Positions 1 to 7,364 of a stretch of DNA of 64,000 nt are shown here, one piece after another. Position numbers and translations under genes: made by a program. The stretch spans positions 558,001-622,000 of the forward strand of contig NZ_AUFJ01000009.1 of the NCBI RefSeq assembly GCF_000426445.1, in the 5' to 3' direction. The notes under the pieces are model-generated. The model had not been told where the DNA came from. It did not search any database and was given only the letters and a program-made list of their open reading frames with translations. The DNA is from Brevibacterium album DSM 18261. GTDB taxonomy: Bacteria; Actinomycetota; Actinomycetes; Actinomycetales; Brevibacteriaceae. How positions within the stretch are numbered: the stretch's first letter is position 1; every line of letters begins with the position of its first letter.

Positions 1-353
1 CCGGTGATCCGCCCTTCACCCACCAGCTCGTGGGCATGCGGCTGGGAGGGAAGCCCATCGACGACTACGCCCCGGACTTCTGGCTCATCAGCGCGGAGCC
101 CGGCGGCTCGGCGGTGGGATACGTGACCTCACCGTGGTACTCCCCCGAACTGGAGACGAACATCGCGATGGGCTACGTCCCCGTGGCGATGGCGCGGCTG
201 GGCACACCGGTCTGGGTGCATCTGCCGGATCAGTACGCGGAGACCCCGGGCACGCCGGTCTGGGGCGAGGTGGTGGACATGCCCTTCCGCCCCTCGGCCA
301 ACCCCAACCAGCGCGAGCGGCTCAAGGAGAAGGGACTGGACTCCGCCGTCTGA
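1..353 (+). CDS. GcvT-family aminomethyltransferase/O-demethylase-like protein, C-terminal fragment
   Basis: The reading frame is already open at the left edge (first whole codon at base 3) and stops at 351-353, so only the last ~116 residues are present. They match the C-terminal beta-barrel domain of the GcvT fold: a GYVTSPWYSPELETN segment, then NIAMGYVPV, a hydrophobic strand with LPDQYAETPG, and a terminal MPFRPSANPN tail. This tail style is typical of the GcvT-like folate-dependent demethylases (LigM/DMGO C-domain type) rather than of classical GcvT. Substrate cannot be told without the N-terminal part. No start can be assigned. Confidence 0.7.
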   Translation, partial: GDPPFTHQLVGMRLGGKPIDDYAPDFWLISAEPGGSAVGYVTSPWYSPELETNIAMGYVPVAMARLGTPVWVHLPDQYAETPGTPVWGEVVDMPFRPSANPNQRERLKEKGLDSAV

Positions 354-380
354 GGCACCTCCTCGGGCTGTCCGCTGCCC

Positions 381-417
381 CCGCACCCCCGCAGGCTCAG
401 GGCCTGCGGGGGTGCGG
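381..417. terminator. Bidirectional hairpin terminator between convergent genes
   Basis: A perfect 15-bp inverted repeat (CCGCACCCCCGCAGG at 381-395, its complement at 403-417) with a 7-nt loop lies between the end of the GcvT-like gene and the end of the convergent ohr-like gene. The ohr-like stop codon (397-399) falls in the loop. No T-run follows, as is usual in high-GC actinobacteria. Confidence 0.7.
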
Positions 418-873
418 TGCCTCTCCGGACGGGGAGGCGGGCGGCGCGTAGGCCTCGGCGACCACCTCGGCCGCACCCCGCCCGGAGAGCAGCTTCGAGA
501 CGGGGCACCGCTCGTGGGCGGCAGCGGCGAGCGCGGCGGCCTCGTCCTCCCGCATCCCTGCGAAGGAGACGTATGCCCGCGGGAGGAATTCGAAGCCCGG
601 CCCGTCCGCGGCGCGGCGCAGGGACACCTCGACGCGGACGGCGGCCTCGCGCCCCGGGGCCACCACCCGGCAGCTCGCGGAAAGGCAGGTGGCCCAGGCG
701 AGCGCGAGCAGCTCCTCGGGATCGGTGGTGCCGGCCCGATCTTCACTCAGCGGCGAGCTCACCCGCACGCGCGTGCCGCGCTCCGTCCAGCTCGCACCGT
801 CAACACCCTCGCGGTTCCGGGCGACCGCCGTGTACAGCACGGGGCTGCCCGCGTCCTCCTGCTCCGCATCCAT
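397..873 (-). CDS. OsmC/Ohr-family peroxide resistance protein
   Basis: Predicted 158-residue thiol peroxidase of the OsmC/Ohr family, which reduces organic hydroperoxides in the cytoplasm. It begins with LYTAVARNREG, has the family PEELLALAWATC segment carrying the first reactive cysteine, and later HERCPVSKLL, which matches the Ohr CPxS motif with the second cysteine. Length is close to the usual ~140. I chose ATG 873 rather than upstream ATGs because a -10 (TACTAT, 885-880) sits exactly 6 nt ahead, implying a leaderless mRNA, and because longer versions would run into the divergent gene. The exact Ohr versus OsmC subtype is not settled. Confidence 0.85.
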   Translation of the reverse strand: MDAEQEDAGSPVLYTAVARNREGVDGASWTERGTRVRVSSPLSEDRAGTTDPEELLALAWATCLSASCRVVAPGREAAVRVEVSLRRAADGPGFEFLPRAYVSFAGMREDEAAALAAAAHERCPVSKLLSGRGAAEVVAEAYAPPASPSGEAPHPRRP

Positions 874-879
874 GGGACG

Positions 880-886
880 ATAGTAT
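880..886. promoter_or_regulatory. Symmetric bidirectional leaderless promoter (overlapping -10 boxes)
   Basis: The 7 bp ATAGTAT hold two overlapping -10 hexamers: TAGTAT (881-886) on the plus strand and TACTAT (885-880) on the minus strand. Each is followed by exactly 6 nt and then ATG (893 plus, 873 minus). Both predicted transcription starts therefore coincide with start codons. No clear -35 boxes are visible. Confidence 0.65.
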
Positions 887-892
887 GCGCGC

Positions 893-1321
893 ATGGTCTC
901 AGCGCAGCGATCACTGCTCCCGGCACTGCTCATCCCCCTCATCCTGGCCCTGTCCGGGTGCGGTGACGGGACGGTGGAGGATGCCGAATCGCTCGCCGAT
1001 GCCTATGTCGAGGCCGGCGGCGAATGCGAGGAGCTGCAGGTGGAGGAGGGCGGCCGGCAGCTCGACGGTCCGCCGGATCCGTGGACCGAGGTCGGAGCGT
1101 GCTTCGGCGGCAAGCAGCTCTTCACGTTCGAGGACGAGGCCGGCCGCGACATCATGATCGACGGCCTCAAGCGCGTGGCCGAGGAGGACCCCTCACAGCA
1201 CCGCGGCGAGCAGGCGATGTACGGCACCAACTGGATCATCTATCCGGCGCAGATCGAGGACGAGAAGGACATCGCCAAGGACCTCGACGCCGACTTCTTC
1301 TCCCTCTCCGCCACCAGCTGA
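893..1321 (+). CDS. Hypothetical lipoprotein
   Basis: A 142-residue protein with a signal peptide and lipobox (LALSGC, cysteine near residue 23), so it is predicted to be lipid-anchored outside the membrane. The mature part is acidic, contains three further cysteines (GECEE, GACFGG) and no domain I recognise. ATG 893 is taken because TAGTAT lies 6 nt upstream (leaderless); no Shine-Dalgarno is present. It is divergent from the ohr-like gene and shares its promoter core, which suggests common expression, but no function can be named. Confidence 0.75.
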   Translation: MVSAQRSLLPALLIPLILALSGCGDGTVEDAESLADAYVEAGGECEELQVEEGGRQLDGPPDPWTEVGACFGGKQLFTFEDEAGRDIMIDGLKRVAEEDPSQHRGEQAMYGTNWIIYPAQIEDEKDIAKDLDADFFSLSATS

Positions 1322-1341
1322 CGGACCGTCGCCCCCCGCCT

Positions 1342-1416
1342 CCCGAGGCGTGCGCAGGCATCCGCTCCCGAAGCGTGCGCGGCTCCAGGCCCCCGAGGTG
1401 TGCGCAACGCAACGTA
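1342..1416. repeat. Three phased 25-bp tandem repeats upstream of metN
   Basis: Three imperfect copies start at 1342, 1367 and 1392, exactly 25 bp apart. The first 15 bp are conserved (CCCGAGGCGTGCGCA and close variants) and the remaining 10 bp are not. They end about 65 bp before the metN coding region. Phased sites of this kind are compatible with a regulator-binding array, but the binding protein is unknown. Confidence 0.55.
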
Positions 1417-1481
1417 CCGTCGGCCCGGCCCCGGACATAGGCTGAGAGCGCCCTGACAGAAGCCTGCGCACGGAGACCGCC

Positions 1482-2354
1482 ATCACCACTCAGCCCGCCG
1501 TCGAACTCCGGGGAGTCTCGCAGCGCTTCGCGACCTCCGCCGGGACCGTCACTGCGCTCGACGATGTCTCCCTCACGATCGCCAGGCGCGAGATCTTCGG
1601 CATCCTGGGCGAGAGCGGCGCAGGCAAATCCACGCTCCTCGACCTCCTGGGCGGTCTCAGGCATCCCTCGGAGGGACAGGTCCTCGTCGACGGCACCGAT
1701 CTCGCGGACCTCTCCCCCAGGCAGCTCAACCGCATGAAGCACCGGATCGGCACGGTCTTCCAGGGCTTCAACCTCCTGGGCAACCGGACCGTCCGCCAGA
1801 ACATCGAGCTGCCGCTGCGCGTACAGCGCCGGAGGGACCCGGAAACCGTCACCGCCCTGCTGGATTTCGTGGGGCTGGGTCACCGGGCAGACCATCACCC
1901 CGCGCAGCTCTCCGGCGGGGAGAAGCAGCGCGTCGCGATCGCCCGCGCCCTCGTCACGCGGCCGGACGTGGTGCTGTGCGATGAGCCCACCTCGGCGCTC
2001 GACACCCGCACCACCGAGCAGGTCCTCGGTCTGCTGGCCGAGGCGCGCGACGAGTTCGGCGCCACCCTCGTCCTCGTCACGCACGAGCTCGACGCCGTCA
2101 AGGCGATCTGCGGGCGCGCCGCCGTGTTCGAGCGCGGGCGGCTGAGGGACACGCTGACCGTGGACGGGGACAGGGCCGCGCGCACGGGCAGCTATCTCGA
2201 ACAGGCCCGGATCGTCCTGCAGGGGCCCGAGAGCGGACCGCCATCCGCCGAGGCCGCTGCGCCTGTGCCGGCCGAAGCCCCCGCAGCCGAGGCCGGCACC
2301 CCGGCTCCAGCCGCTGCCCCAGACACTGCCCCTGCAGCAGGAGACCGCGGATGA
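1482..2354 (+). CDS. metN: Methionine ABC transporter ATP-binding protein, apparent ATC start
   Basis: ATPase of the MetNIQ importer. It shows Walker A GESGAGKS, the signature LSGGEKQR, Walker B VVLCDEPTSALD and the H-loop THE. The frame is closed by TGA at 1443-1445, and between it and the conserved VELRGVSQRF there is no in-frame ATG, GTG or TTG. The best start is ATC 1482, placed 6 nt behind GGAG (1472-1475); CTG 1464 is the only alternative. The C-terminal NIL substrate-sensing domain of many MetN proteins is replaced by a Pro/Ala-rich tail. The stop overlaps the metI start (ATGA). A single G-to-C change or a sequencing error at the start codon could explain the oddity. Confidence 0.88.
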   Translation: MTTQPAVELRGVSQRFATSAGTVTALDDVSLTIARREIFGILGESGAGKSTLLDLLGGLRHPSEGQVLVDGTDLADLSPRQLNRMKHRIGTVFQGFNLLGNRTVRQNIELPLRVQRRRDPETVTALLDFVGLGHRADHHPAQLSGGEKQRVAIARALVTRPDVVLCDEPTSALDTRTTEQVLGLLAEARDEFGATLVLVTHELDAVKAICGRAAVFERGRLRDTLTVDGDRAARTGSYLEQARIVLQGPESGPPSAEAAAPVPAEAPAAEAGTPAPAAAPDTAPAAGDRG

Positions 2355-3025
2355 TCGCCGTCCTCACCGAGGTGTTCACCGAGTACGGCGACAGGATCGC
2401 ACAGGCGCTCCTGGAGACCGGGTACATGGTGGGCTGGGCGATCCTCGCCGCGGTCGTCCTCGGGCTGCCGCTCGGCACGCTCATCTACCTCACCCGCCGC
2501 GGCGGGCCGCTGGAGAACCGCGCCGTATGGGCGCTCGCCGATCTCTACGTCACGGTCGTCCGGTCCTTCCCCTTCCTCCTGTTCGTCGTGTTCATGATCC
2601 CGGTGACCCGCTGGGTGTTCGGCACGACCTTCGGCACCACCGCCGCCTCGTTCCCGCTGGCCTTCGTCGCAGTGGCGATCTACGCCCGCCTCGTCGAGCA
2701 GATCCTCCTCGAGGTGCCCAGCGGCATCGTGAGGGCGGCGCAGGCCATGGGCGCGAGCACCGTCCAGACCGTCACGCGCTTCCTCTTCGTCGAGGCGCGC
2801 TCGGGGCTCGTGTACGCGCTCACCTCGGCCACCATCAGCTTCGTGTCCTATTCGACGGTGCTGGGCGTGGTGGGCGGGGGCGGCGTGGGCGACTTCGCCC
2901 TGCGCTACGGCTACCAGGAGTACCAGTTCGCCCTCATGTACGTGACGATCGTGCTCATCATCGCCTGCGTGCTGGTGCTCCAGGCGGCGGGACACATGCT
3001 CTCGCGGACGCTCGACAAACGATGA
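2351..3025 (+). CDS. metI: Methionine ABC transporter permease
   Basis: 224-residue inner-membrane permease with about five hydrophobic segments and an EAA-type loop (RAAQAMGAS around residue 135) that docks the ATPase. Length matches MetI. It follows metN with a 4-bp ATGA overlap and precedes the lipoprotein metQ by 40 bp, giving the standard metNIQ order. Late conserved features such as SFVSYSTVLGVVGGGGVGD are typical of MetI. Translation is probably coupled to metN. Confidence 0.93.
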   Translation: MIAVLTEVFTEYGDRIAQALLETGYMVGWAILAAVVLGLPLGTLIYLTRRGGPLENRAVWALADLYVTVVRSFPFLLFVVFMIPVTRWVFGTTFGTTAASFPLAFVAVAIYARLVEQILLEVPSGIVRAAQAMGASTVQTVTRFLFVEARSGLVYALTSATISFVSYSTVLGVVGGGGVGDFALRYGYQEYQFALMYVTIVLIIACVLVLQAAGHMLSRTLDKR

Positions 3026-3065
3026 GACCCCACACACACCGAGACCCCAGCACAGAGGAGACCCC

Positions 3066-3866
3066 ATGACCATCCGCACCCTCTCCCCCGCAGCCGCACT
3101 CGCCTCGGCGGCGCTCGTCCTCACCGGCTGTGCCGGGGGCGGGCCGGGAGACGGCGACACCGCGCTCACGGTCGCCGCGGCCACTCCGCCCATGACGGAC
3201 GTGGTCGAGGCTGCGGCCGAGGCGATCGGCGACGGCTACACCATCGAGATGGTCGAGGTCGCGGACTACGTCCAGCCCAATGTCATGCTCGAGGCCGGCG
3301 AGCTCGATGCGAACTTCGTGCAGCACGTGCCGTTCATGGAGGAGTTCAACGCGGCCAACGGCGCCTCCCTCGTGGGGGTGCAGCCGGTGTACCTCACGGC
3401 GGTGGCCTTCTACTCGAAGGACCTCACGGACATCCAGGACCTGCCGGAGGACGGGCGCGTGACGCTGCCGGCGGATGCCTCGAACACCGGCCGTGCGCTG
3501 CAGATGCTCGCGGACGAGGGGCTCATCACCCTGGCCGAGGGCACCGAGCGCTTCGGGGCCGCACTCGAGGACGTCGCGGAGAACCCCCGCAACCTCCAGT
3601 TCACGCAGGTCGACCTCCTGCAGCTCAACGCCGCCTACGAGGAGGCCGACGCCGTCTTCAACCTGCCTGCCTTCGCCGGTCAGATCGACCTCAGCCCGTT
3701 CGAGGACGGACTCGTGGTCGAGGAGGACCCGCAGTTCGCGGTCACCCTCGTCACCCGCGCGGACGATGCCGACTCGCCGGAGACCGCCGCGCTCAGGGAG
3801 GCCTTCACGAGCGAGGAGGTCCGCCGGGTGCTCGAGGACGAGTTCAACACCCACACCGCGTTCTGA
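3066..3866 (+). CDS. metQ: MetQ/NlpA-type methionine-binding lipoprotein
   Basis: 266-residue substrate-binding lipoprotein of the MetNIQ system. A signal peptide ends in lipobox LTGC (cysteine near residue 19). The mature chain has NlpA-family signatures: VEVADYVQPNVMLEAGELD, NFVQHVPFMEEFN, and a TLPADASNTGRALQML segment corresponding to the ligand-proximal PND/PxN region. RBS GAGGAG lies just ahead of ATG 3066. It converges on helR with a 27-bp gap. D- and L-methionine binding is inferred from family and operon. Confidence 0.9.
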   Translation: MTIRTLSPAAALASAALVLTGCAGGGPGDGDTALTVAAATPPMTDVVEAAAEAIGDGYTIEMVEVADYVQPNVMLEAGELDANFVQHVPFMEEFNAANGASLVGVQPVYLTAVAFYSKDLTDIQDLPEDGRVTLPADASNTGRALQMLADEGLITLAEGTERFGAALEDVAENPRNLQFTQVDLLQLNAAYEEADAVFNLPAFAGQIDLSPFEDGLVVEEDPQFAVTLVTRADDADSPETAALREAFTSEEVRRVLEDEFNTHTAF

Positions 3867-3893
3867 GGGCGGCCCGCTCCTCCGCACACCCGC

Positions 3894-6212
3894 TCACGTG
3901 ACGAGGACCAGACGGCGCGTGGACCGGGTCATCGCGACGTAGCGGTCCACAGCGGCGGCATAGGCCGCTGAGCCCGGGGCCCAGCTCTCCGGTTCGACCA
4001 GCGCGACCACATCGAACTCCATCCCCTTGGCCGTCTCCGGTGTGAGGACCCGGATGCGGCGGGCCGCCTCGGCGGCAGGGGCGCCGCCCTGTTCCGCTGC
4101 CTCAGGGGCAGGGACACCGCCCGGCATCAGCACCTTCGCCGCCGCCTCCTCAGGAGCGATGACGCAGGCAGTGCCCTCGGCCTCCGTGCGCAGCCATGCA
4201 TCCAGCAGCCGCCGCAGCCCGGCATGATCGGTGCGAACCACCGGCTCACCCGAGCGGCGCACGGAGCGGGGCACATTCGCCTCCGGCATGACGGCGCGGA
4301 TGACGGGAGCCGCGGCCTCCATCACCTCGGCCGGGGTGCGGTAGTTGACGCTCAGCTCCGCAACCGTGACGCGGTCCATCCCGAGCGCGCCCAGCCGCTC
4401 CGCCCATGTGCCGGCGAACCCGCGGCGGGCCTGCGCCCTGTCGCCCACGAGCGTGAGACTGTGCGAGGGGCACCGGGACAGCACCATGCGCCACTGCGCA
4501 TCGGTGAGCTCCTGCGCCTCGTCGACGATGATGTGCGCGAAGGGGCCGTCGAGGCTCCTCTCGGCCTCAGGCGCTCCTGCCGCCTGCGCACGCGCATCGG
4601 CTCCGTCGCCCTCCCCGGCATCAGGGTCCGTGAGAGCATCGCGCAGGTCCGCTCCGCGCAGCATCGACATGATCTGCAGGTCGCCGTCGTCGGCGGAGAT
4701 GAGGTCGGCGGCGACCCGCTCGCGCTCCTCGGCCTCGGCGGCGCGCGCAGCGGCCCTGCGGCGGGCGTGCCGCTGCGCATCGGGATCGCCTATCCGCCGG
4801 TGCGCGGCGTCGAGGAACGGGAGATCGGCGGCCGTCCACGCCTGTGCGCGCTCGCGCACGAGGAGCCGTGCCTGCTCCTCGCTCAGGCCGGGAAGGCACA
4901 GGCGCGCGTAGTCCGGCACGGTCCAGAGGTCGCCCACGATCTCCTGGGGGCGCAGGAGCGGCCAGGCGCGGGAGAACGCGGTGCGCAGCTCCTCGTCCTG
5001 GGCGAGCGCGCTCCGGAACCGAGACAGCGAGGGCACCTCTCCGCCCGCGTCCACCGCGCGGTCGTGGAGGATCTCGACGAGCGCCTCCCACACCTGGTCA
5101 CGGGCAGCGTTGTGGCTCGTTCCCGGCTCGCGTGCATCGAAGGCCTCCTGCCACACGGCGCGGTCGACCAGGAGGTCGGCCCACGGCGTCTCCGCCCACA
5201 GCGCCTCGGCGGGCGGCTCCTCGTAGATCGCCACGGCGGCCTCGAGCGCGGCGACCGGATCCGCGGACTCCTTCAGCCGACGCGCCTCGGGAGCGTCCTC
5301 CCCCGAGGCGGACTCCCCCTCCGGCACGAGGTCCGCGAGGGTGCACATGCGCACGCCCTCCTCGCCGAGTGCCGGGAGGACGTCTGCGACGTAATCGAGA
5401 TACGGCCGGTGCGGACCGATGACGAGGACCCCGCCGCCGCGCCGCAGCCGGGGCCTGGAGTGCAACAGGTGGGCGGCCCGGTGCAGCGCCACGACCGTCT
5501 TGCCAGTGCCCGGGCCGCCGTCCACCACGAGCTGACCTGCGGCATCGGCGCGGATGATCGCGTCCTGATCGGCCTGGATCGTCGCGAGGACATCGCGCAT
5601 CTGCCCGGTCCGTGCGGCCCCGAGGCCGGTGAGGAAGGCGGACTGCTCGTCGAGGGCGAGGGGCTCGGAGCGCTGCTGTCCCGGTGGGACGGATCCGGCA
5701 GGGCCCAGCTCTGGTGCACGCGCCTCGGATGCCTCGTACAGGGCCTCGTCCCAGAAGTCCGCGATGCGGCCGCCCGACCAGCGGTACCTGCGCCGGCTGC
5801 GCAGCCCCTGCGGATGCGCGAGGGTGGCGGAGAAGAAGGGGGCGGCCGCGGGCGCGCGCCAGTCGAGGAGCAGCTGTTCGCCCTCGGAGCCCAGGAGGCC
5901 CATCCGCCCGATGTACACGGGTCCGGAGCCGTCCTCCGGGACCATCCGGCCGAGGCAGATCTCCACGTCGAAGCGGCGCAGGAGCCGCAGCCGGGCGCTC
6001 AGCCGGTGGATCGCGAGGTCCCGTTCCAGGGCGGCCTCACCGTAGCCTCCGGGAGAGCGGCGGAGACCGCGGAGGCGAGCGCGCACCTGGGCCTCTCCCG
6101 CGCGGAGGGCCTCGGCGACGGCGGACAGCTGGTCCTGGTCGCGGGCGGTGAACTCGGGGGCGGTCTTCCACTCGAGGTGCGGTGGCAGGGCGAAGAAGGA
6201 CGGAGTGTCCAT
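3894..6212 (-). CDS. helR: HelD/HelR-type RNA polymerase-associated helicase (rifamycin resistance candidate)
   Basis: 772-residue SF1 helicase-like protein of the actinobacterial HelD class. Walker A GGPGTGKT is at about residues 232-239, Walker B is IIVDEAQE, and a UvrD-like C-terminal block (LSVNYRTPAE, VTPETAKGMEFD) follows. An N-terminal coiled-coil-like stretch (residues ~20-85) fits the HelD arm that enters the RNAP secondary channel. HelD proteins release stalled RNAP; the HelR branch also displaces rifamycins. The assignment to HelR rests on the RAE at 6314-6336 upstream. ATG 6212 is chosen over the in-frame TTG at 6224 because GGAG lies 6 nt before it. Confidence 0.85.
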   Translation of the reverse strand: MDTPSFFALPPHLEWKTAPEFTARDQDQLSAVAEALRAGEAQVRARLRGLRRSPGGYGEAALERDLAIHRLSARLRLLRRFDVEICLGRMVPEDGSGPVYIGRMGLLGSEGEQLLLDWRAPAAAPFFSATLAHPQGLRSRRRYRWSGGRIADFWDEALYEASEARAPELGPAGSVPPGQQRSEPLALDEQSAFLTGLGAARTGQMRDVLATIQADQDAIIRADAAGQLVVDGGPGTGKTVVALHRAAHLLHSRPRLRRGGGVLVIGPHRPYLDYVADVLPALGEEGVRMCTLADLVPEGESASGEDAPEARRLKESADPVAALEAAVAIYEEPPAEALWAETPWADLLVDRAVWQEAFDAREPGTSHNAARDQVWEALVEILHDRAVDAGGEVPSLSRFRSALAQDEELRTAFSRAWPLLRPQEIVGDLWTVPDYARLCLPGLSEEQARLLVRERAQAWTAADLPFLDAAHRRIGDPDAQRHARRRAAARAAEAEERERVAADLISADDGDLQIMSMLRGADLRDALTDPDAGEGDGADARAQAAGAPEAERSLDGPFAHIIVDEAQELTDAQWRMVLSRCPSHSLTLVGDRAQARRGFAGTWAERLGALGMDRVTVAELSVNYRTPAEVMEAAAPVIRAVMPEANVPRSVRRSGEPVVRTDHAGLRRLLDAWLRTEAEGTACVIAPEEAAAKVLMPGGVPAPEAAEQGGAPAAEAARRIRVLTPETAKGMEFDVVALVEPESWAPGSAAYAAAVDRYVAMTRSTRRLVLVT

Positions 6213-6298
6213 GAGCAGCTCCAAAGGGCAGGTGAGGACGCGGCGGGGAGGGACGACGAGGTGCGGCTGCGCGCGGCGAACGCGCGGCAGGAGACACG

Positions 6299-6304
6299 AT
6301 TCTC
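6299..6304 (-). promoter_or_regulatory. Putative -10 box of helR
   Basis: Read on the minus strand, GAGAAT (6304-6299) lies just 9 bp downstream of the RAE and about 87 bp before the helR start. With a normal 17-bp spacer the -35 position would fall inside the RAE, so the RAE would overlap the promoter. The hexamer itself is weak. Confidence 0.4.
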
Positions 6305-6313
6305 ACCCCCTGA

Positions 6314-6336
6314 GGGGGCCTTGCGGCAAGGCCCCC
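6314..6336. promoter_or_regulatory. Rifamycin-associated element (RAE)
   Basis: A perfect 23-bp palindrome: GGGGGCCTTGC, a central G, then GCAAGGCCCCC. It contains the CTTGCGGCAAGGCCCC core that I recall as the RAE found upstream of rifamycin-inducible resistance genes in actinobacteria. It lies between divergent helR and tetR, 102 bp before the helR start, and could serve either gene. Confidence 0.8.
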
Positions 6337-6484
6337 TCCGTCCCGTATTCTGAATGTGCAAGGGGACAGCGGAGCACGGAGGCTGCGCACGGATCGGCCT
6401 CGTGCACCCTGAGGAGGACGTCAGCCGGCATCGCACCGGTGCGCGCACGGACCGGTCCGGAACCTGTGGCAGAGAAGGGGTTCC

Positions 6485-7159
6485 ATGCGCATCCAGACAT
6501 CCGGGGAGAGGGCTCGCGCGGCGGACGGGAGCGCCTCGTCCGCCGGTGCCCCGAGCATCCCCGGGGCACCGGACATCCCCGATGCCGAGTCCCTCACCCC
6601 CAGCGCTGCGCGGATCCTCGAGGTCGCCTCGGCGCTGTTCTACGAGCGGGGCATCCACGCGGTGGGGGTCGACACGATCGCGGCCGAGTCCGGGGTCACG
6701 AAGCGGACCCTGTACAACAACTTCCGCGCCAAGGACGTGCTGATCGCCGCGTACCTGAAGAACAGGCACCGCACGTGGTGGGCCTATCTGGAGCAGCGCA
6801 TCGCTGAGGCTCCCGCGCCCAGGGCGCTCGTGCTCTTCGACGTCTACGAGAGGGACACCCTCACAGCCACCCGCGGCTGCGCCTTCCTCAACGCCGCGGC
6901 CGAACTCCCCGACGACCATCCCGGCTACGCGATCGTGCGACTGCACAAGAACTCGGTCGAGCGGCGGATCCTGGAGCTGATCCGGGAGGACGCCATCGGC
7001 CATCCGGACCCCGAGCGCCTGGCGCGGCACCTCTTCCTGCTCCTCGAGGGCACGTTCGCACACACCGGCGTGCAAGGGCCCGGGCTGCTCCGCGAGGCGC
7101 GCGAGATCGCGCACGAGATGCTCTCCGCGCCGGTTTCGGGTGAGCAGCCCGCCGGGTGA
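6485..7159 (+). CDS. TetR/AcrR-family transcriptional regulator
   Basis: 224-residue repressor-type protein. After a ~40-residue disordered N-terminal tail rich in Ala/Pro/Ser comes the TetR helix-turn-helix (RILEVASALFYERGIHAVGV, then VTKRTLYNNFRAKDVL). The C-terminal ligand domain resembles the LfrR/YxaF-like group (LNAAAELPDDHPGYAI). GAAGGGG precedes ATG 6485 at good spacing. It is divergent from helR, with the RAE between them, and is followed by the BASS transporter gene. A target cannot be named; self-regulation and control of the downstream transporter are plausible. Confidence 0.85.
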   Translation: MRIQTSGERARAADGSASSAGAPSIPGAPDIPDAESLTPSAARILEVASALFYERGIHAVGVDTIAAESGVTKRTLYNNFRAKDVLIAAYLKNRHRTWWAYLEQRIAEAPAPRALVLFDVYERDTLTATRGCAFLNAAAELPDDHPGYAIVRLHKNSVERRILELIREDAIGHPDPERLARHLFLLLEGTFAHTGVQGPGLLREAREIAHEMLSAPVSGEQPAG

Positions 7160-7170
7160 GCAACCCGCGG

Positions 7171-7223
7171 AGTGAGCGCTTTCTGTCGCCTCACGGCTCT
7201 GAAACCGACAGGAACCGCTCACT
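7171..7223. repeat. Imperfect hairpin element, copy 1
   Basis: 18-nt arms (7171-7188 and 7206-7223) with three mismatches and a 17-nt loop. The right arm CGACAGGAACCGCTCACT is identical to the right arm of the element at 8449-8501. It sits after tetR and before the BASS gene; terminator function is possible. Confidence 0.6.
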
Positions 7224-7364
7224 TGGCGGGAAGAGCGGAGGGGAATGCTCGGCCGTCCGAGTTTCGCCCGCATCACGGACAGGCGGCTTGTGCTGTGCGG
7301 TTCTGAGTATCGTGTGACCACTCGCGCACACGCGCCCCACCCGCCGCACCTCGTCGAGGAGAAC

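Noticed and set aside
1438-1475. SAM or TPP riboswitch ahead of metN (GGCTGAGAG)
   Set aside because: Only this short match is present; the leader of ~30 nt is too short for the folds and other conserved blocks are missing.
4224-6353. 709-codon open frame opposite helR
   Set aside because: Mirror frame of a clear helicase gene; composition is Arg/Gly/Pro-rich with no recognisable domain.
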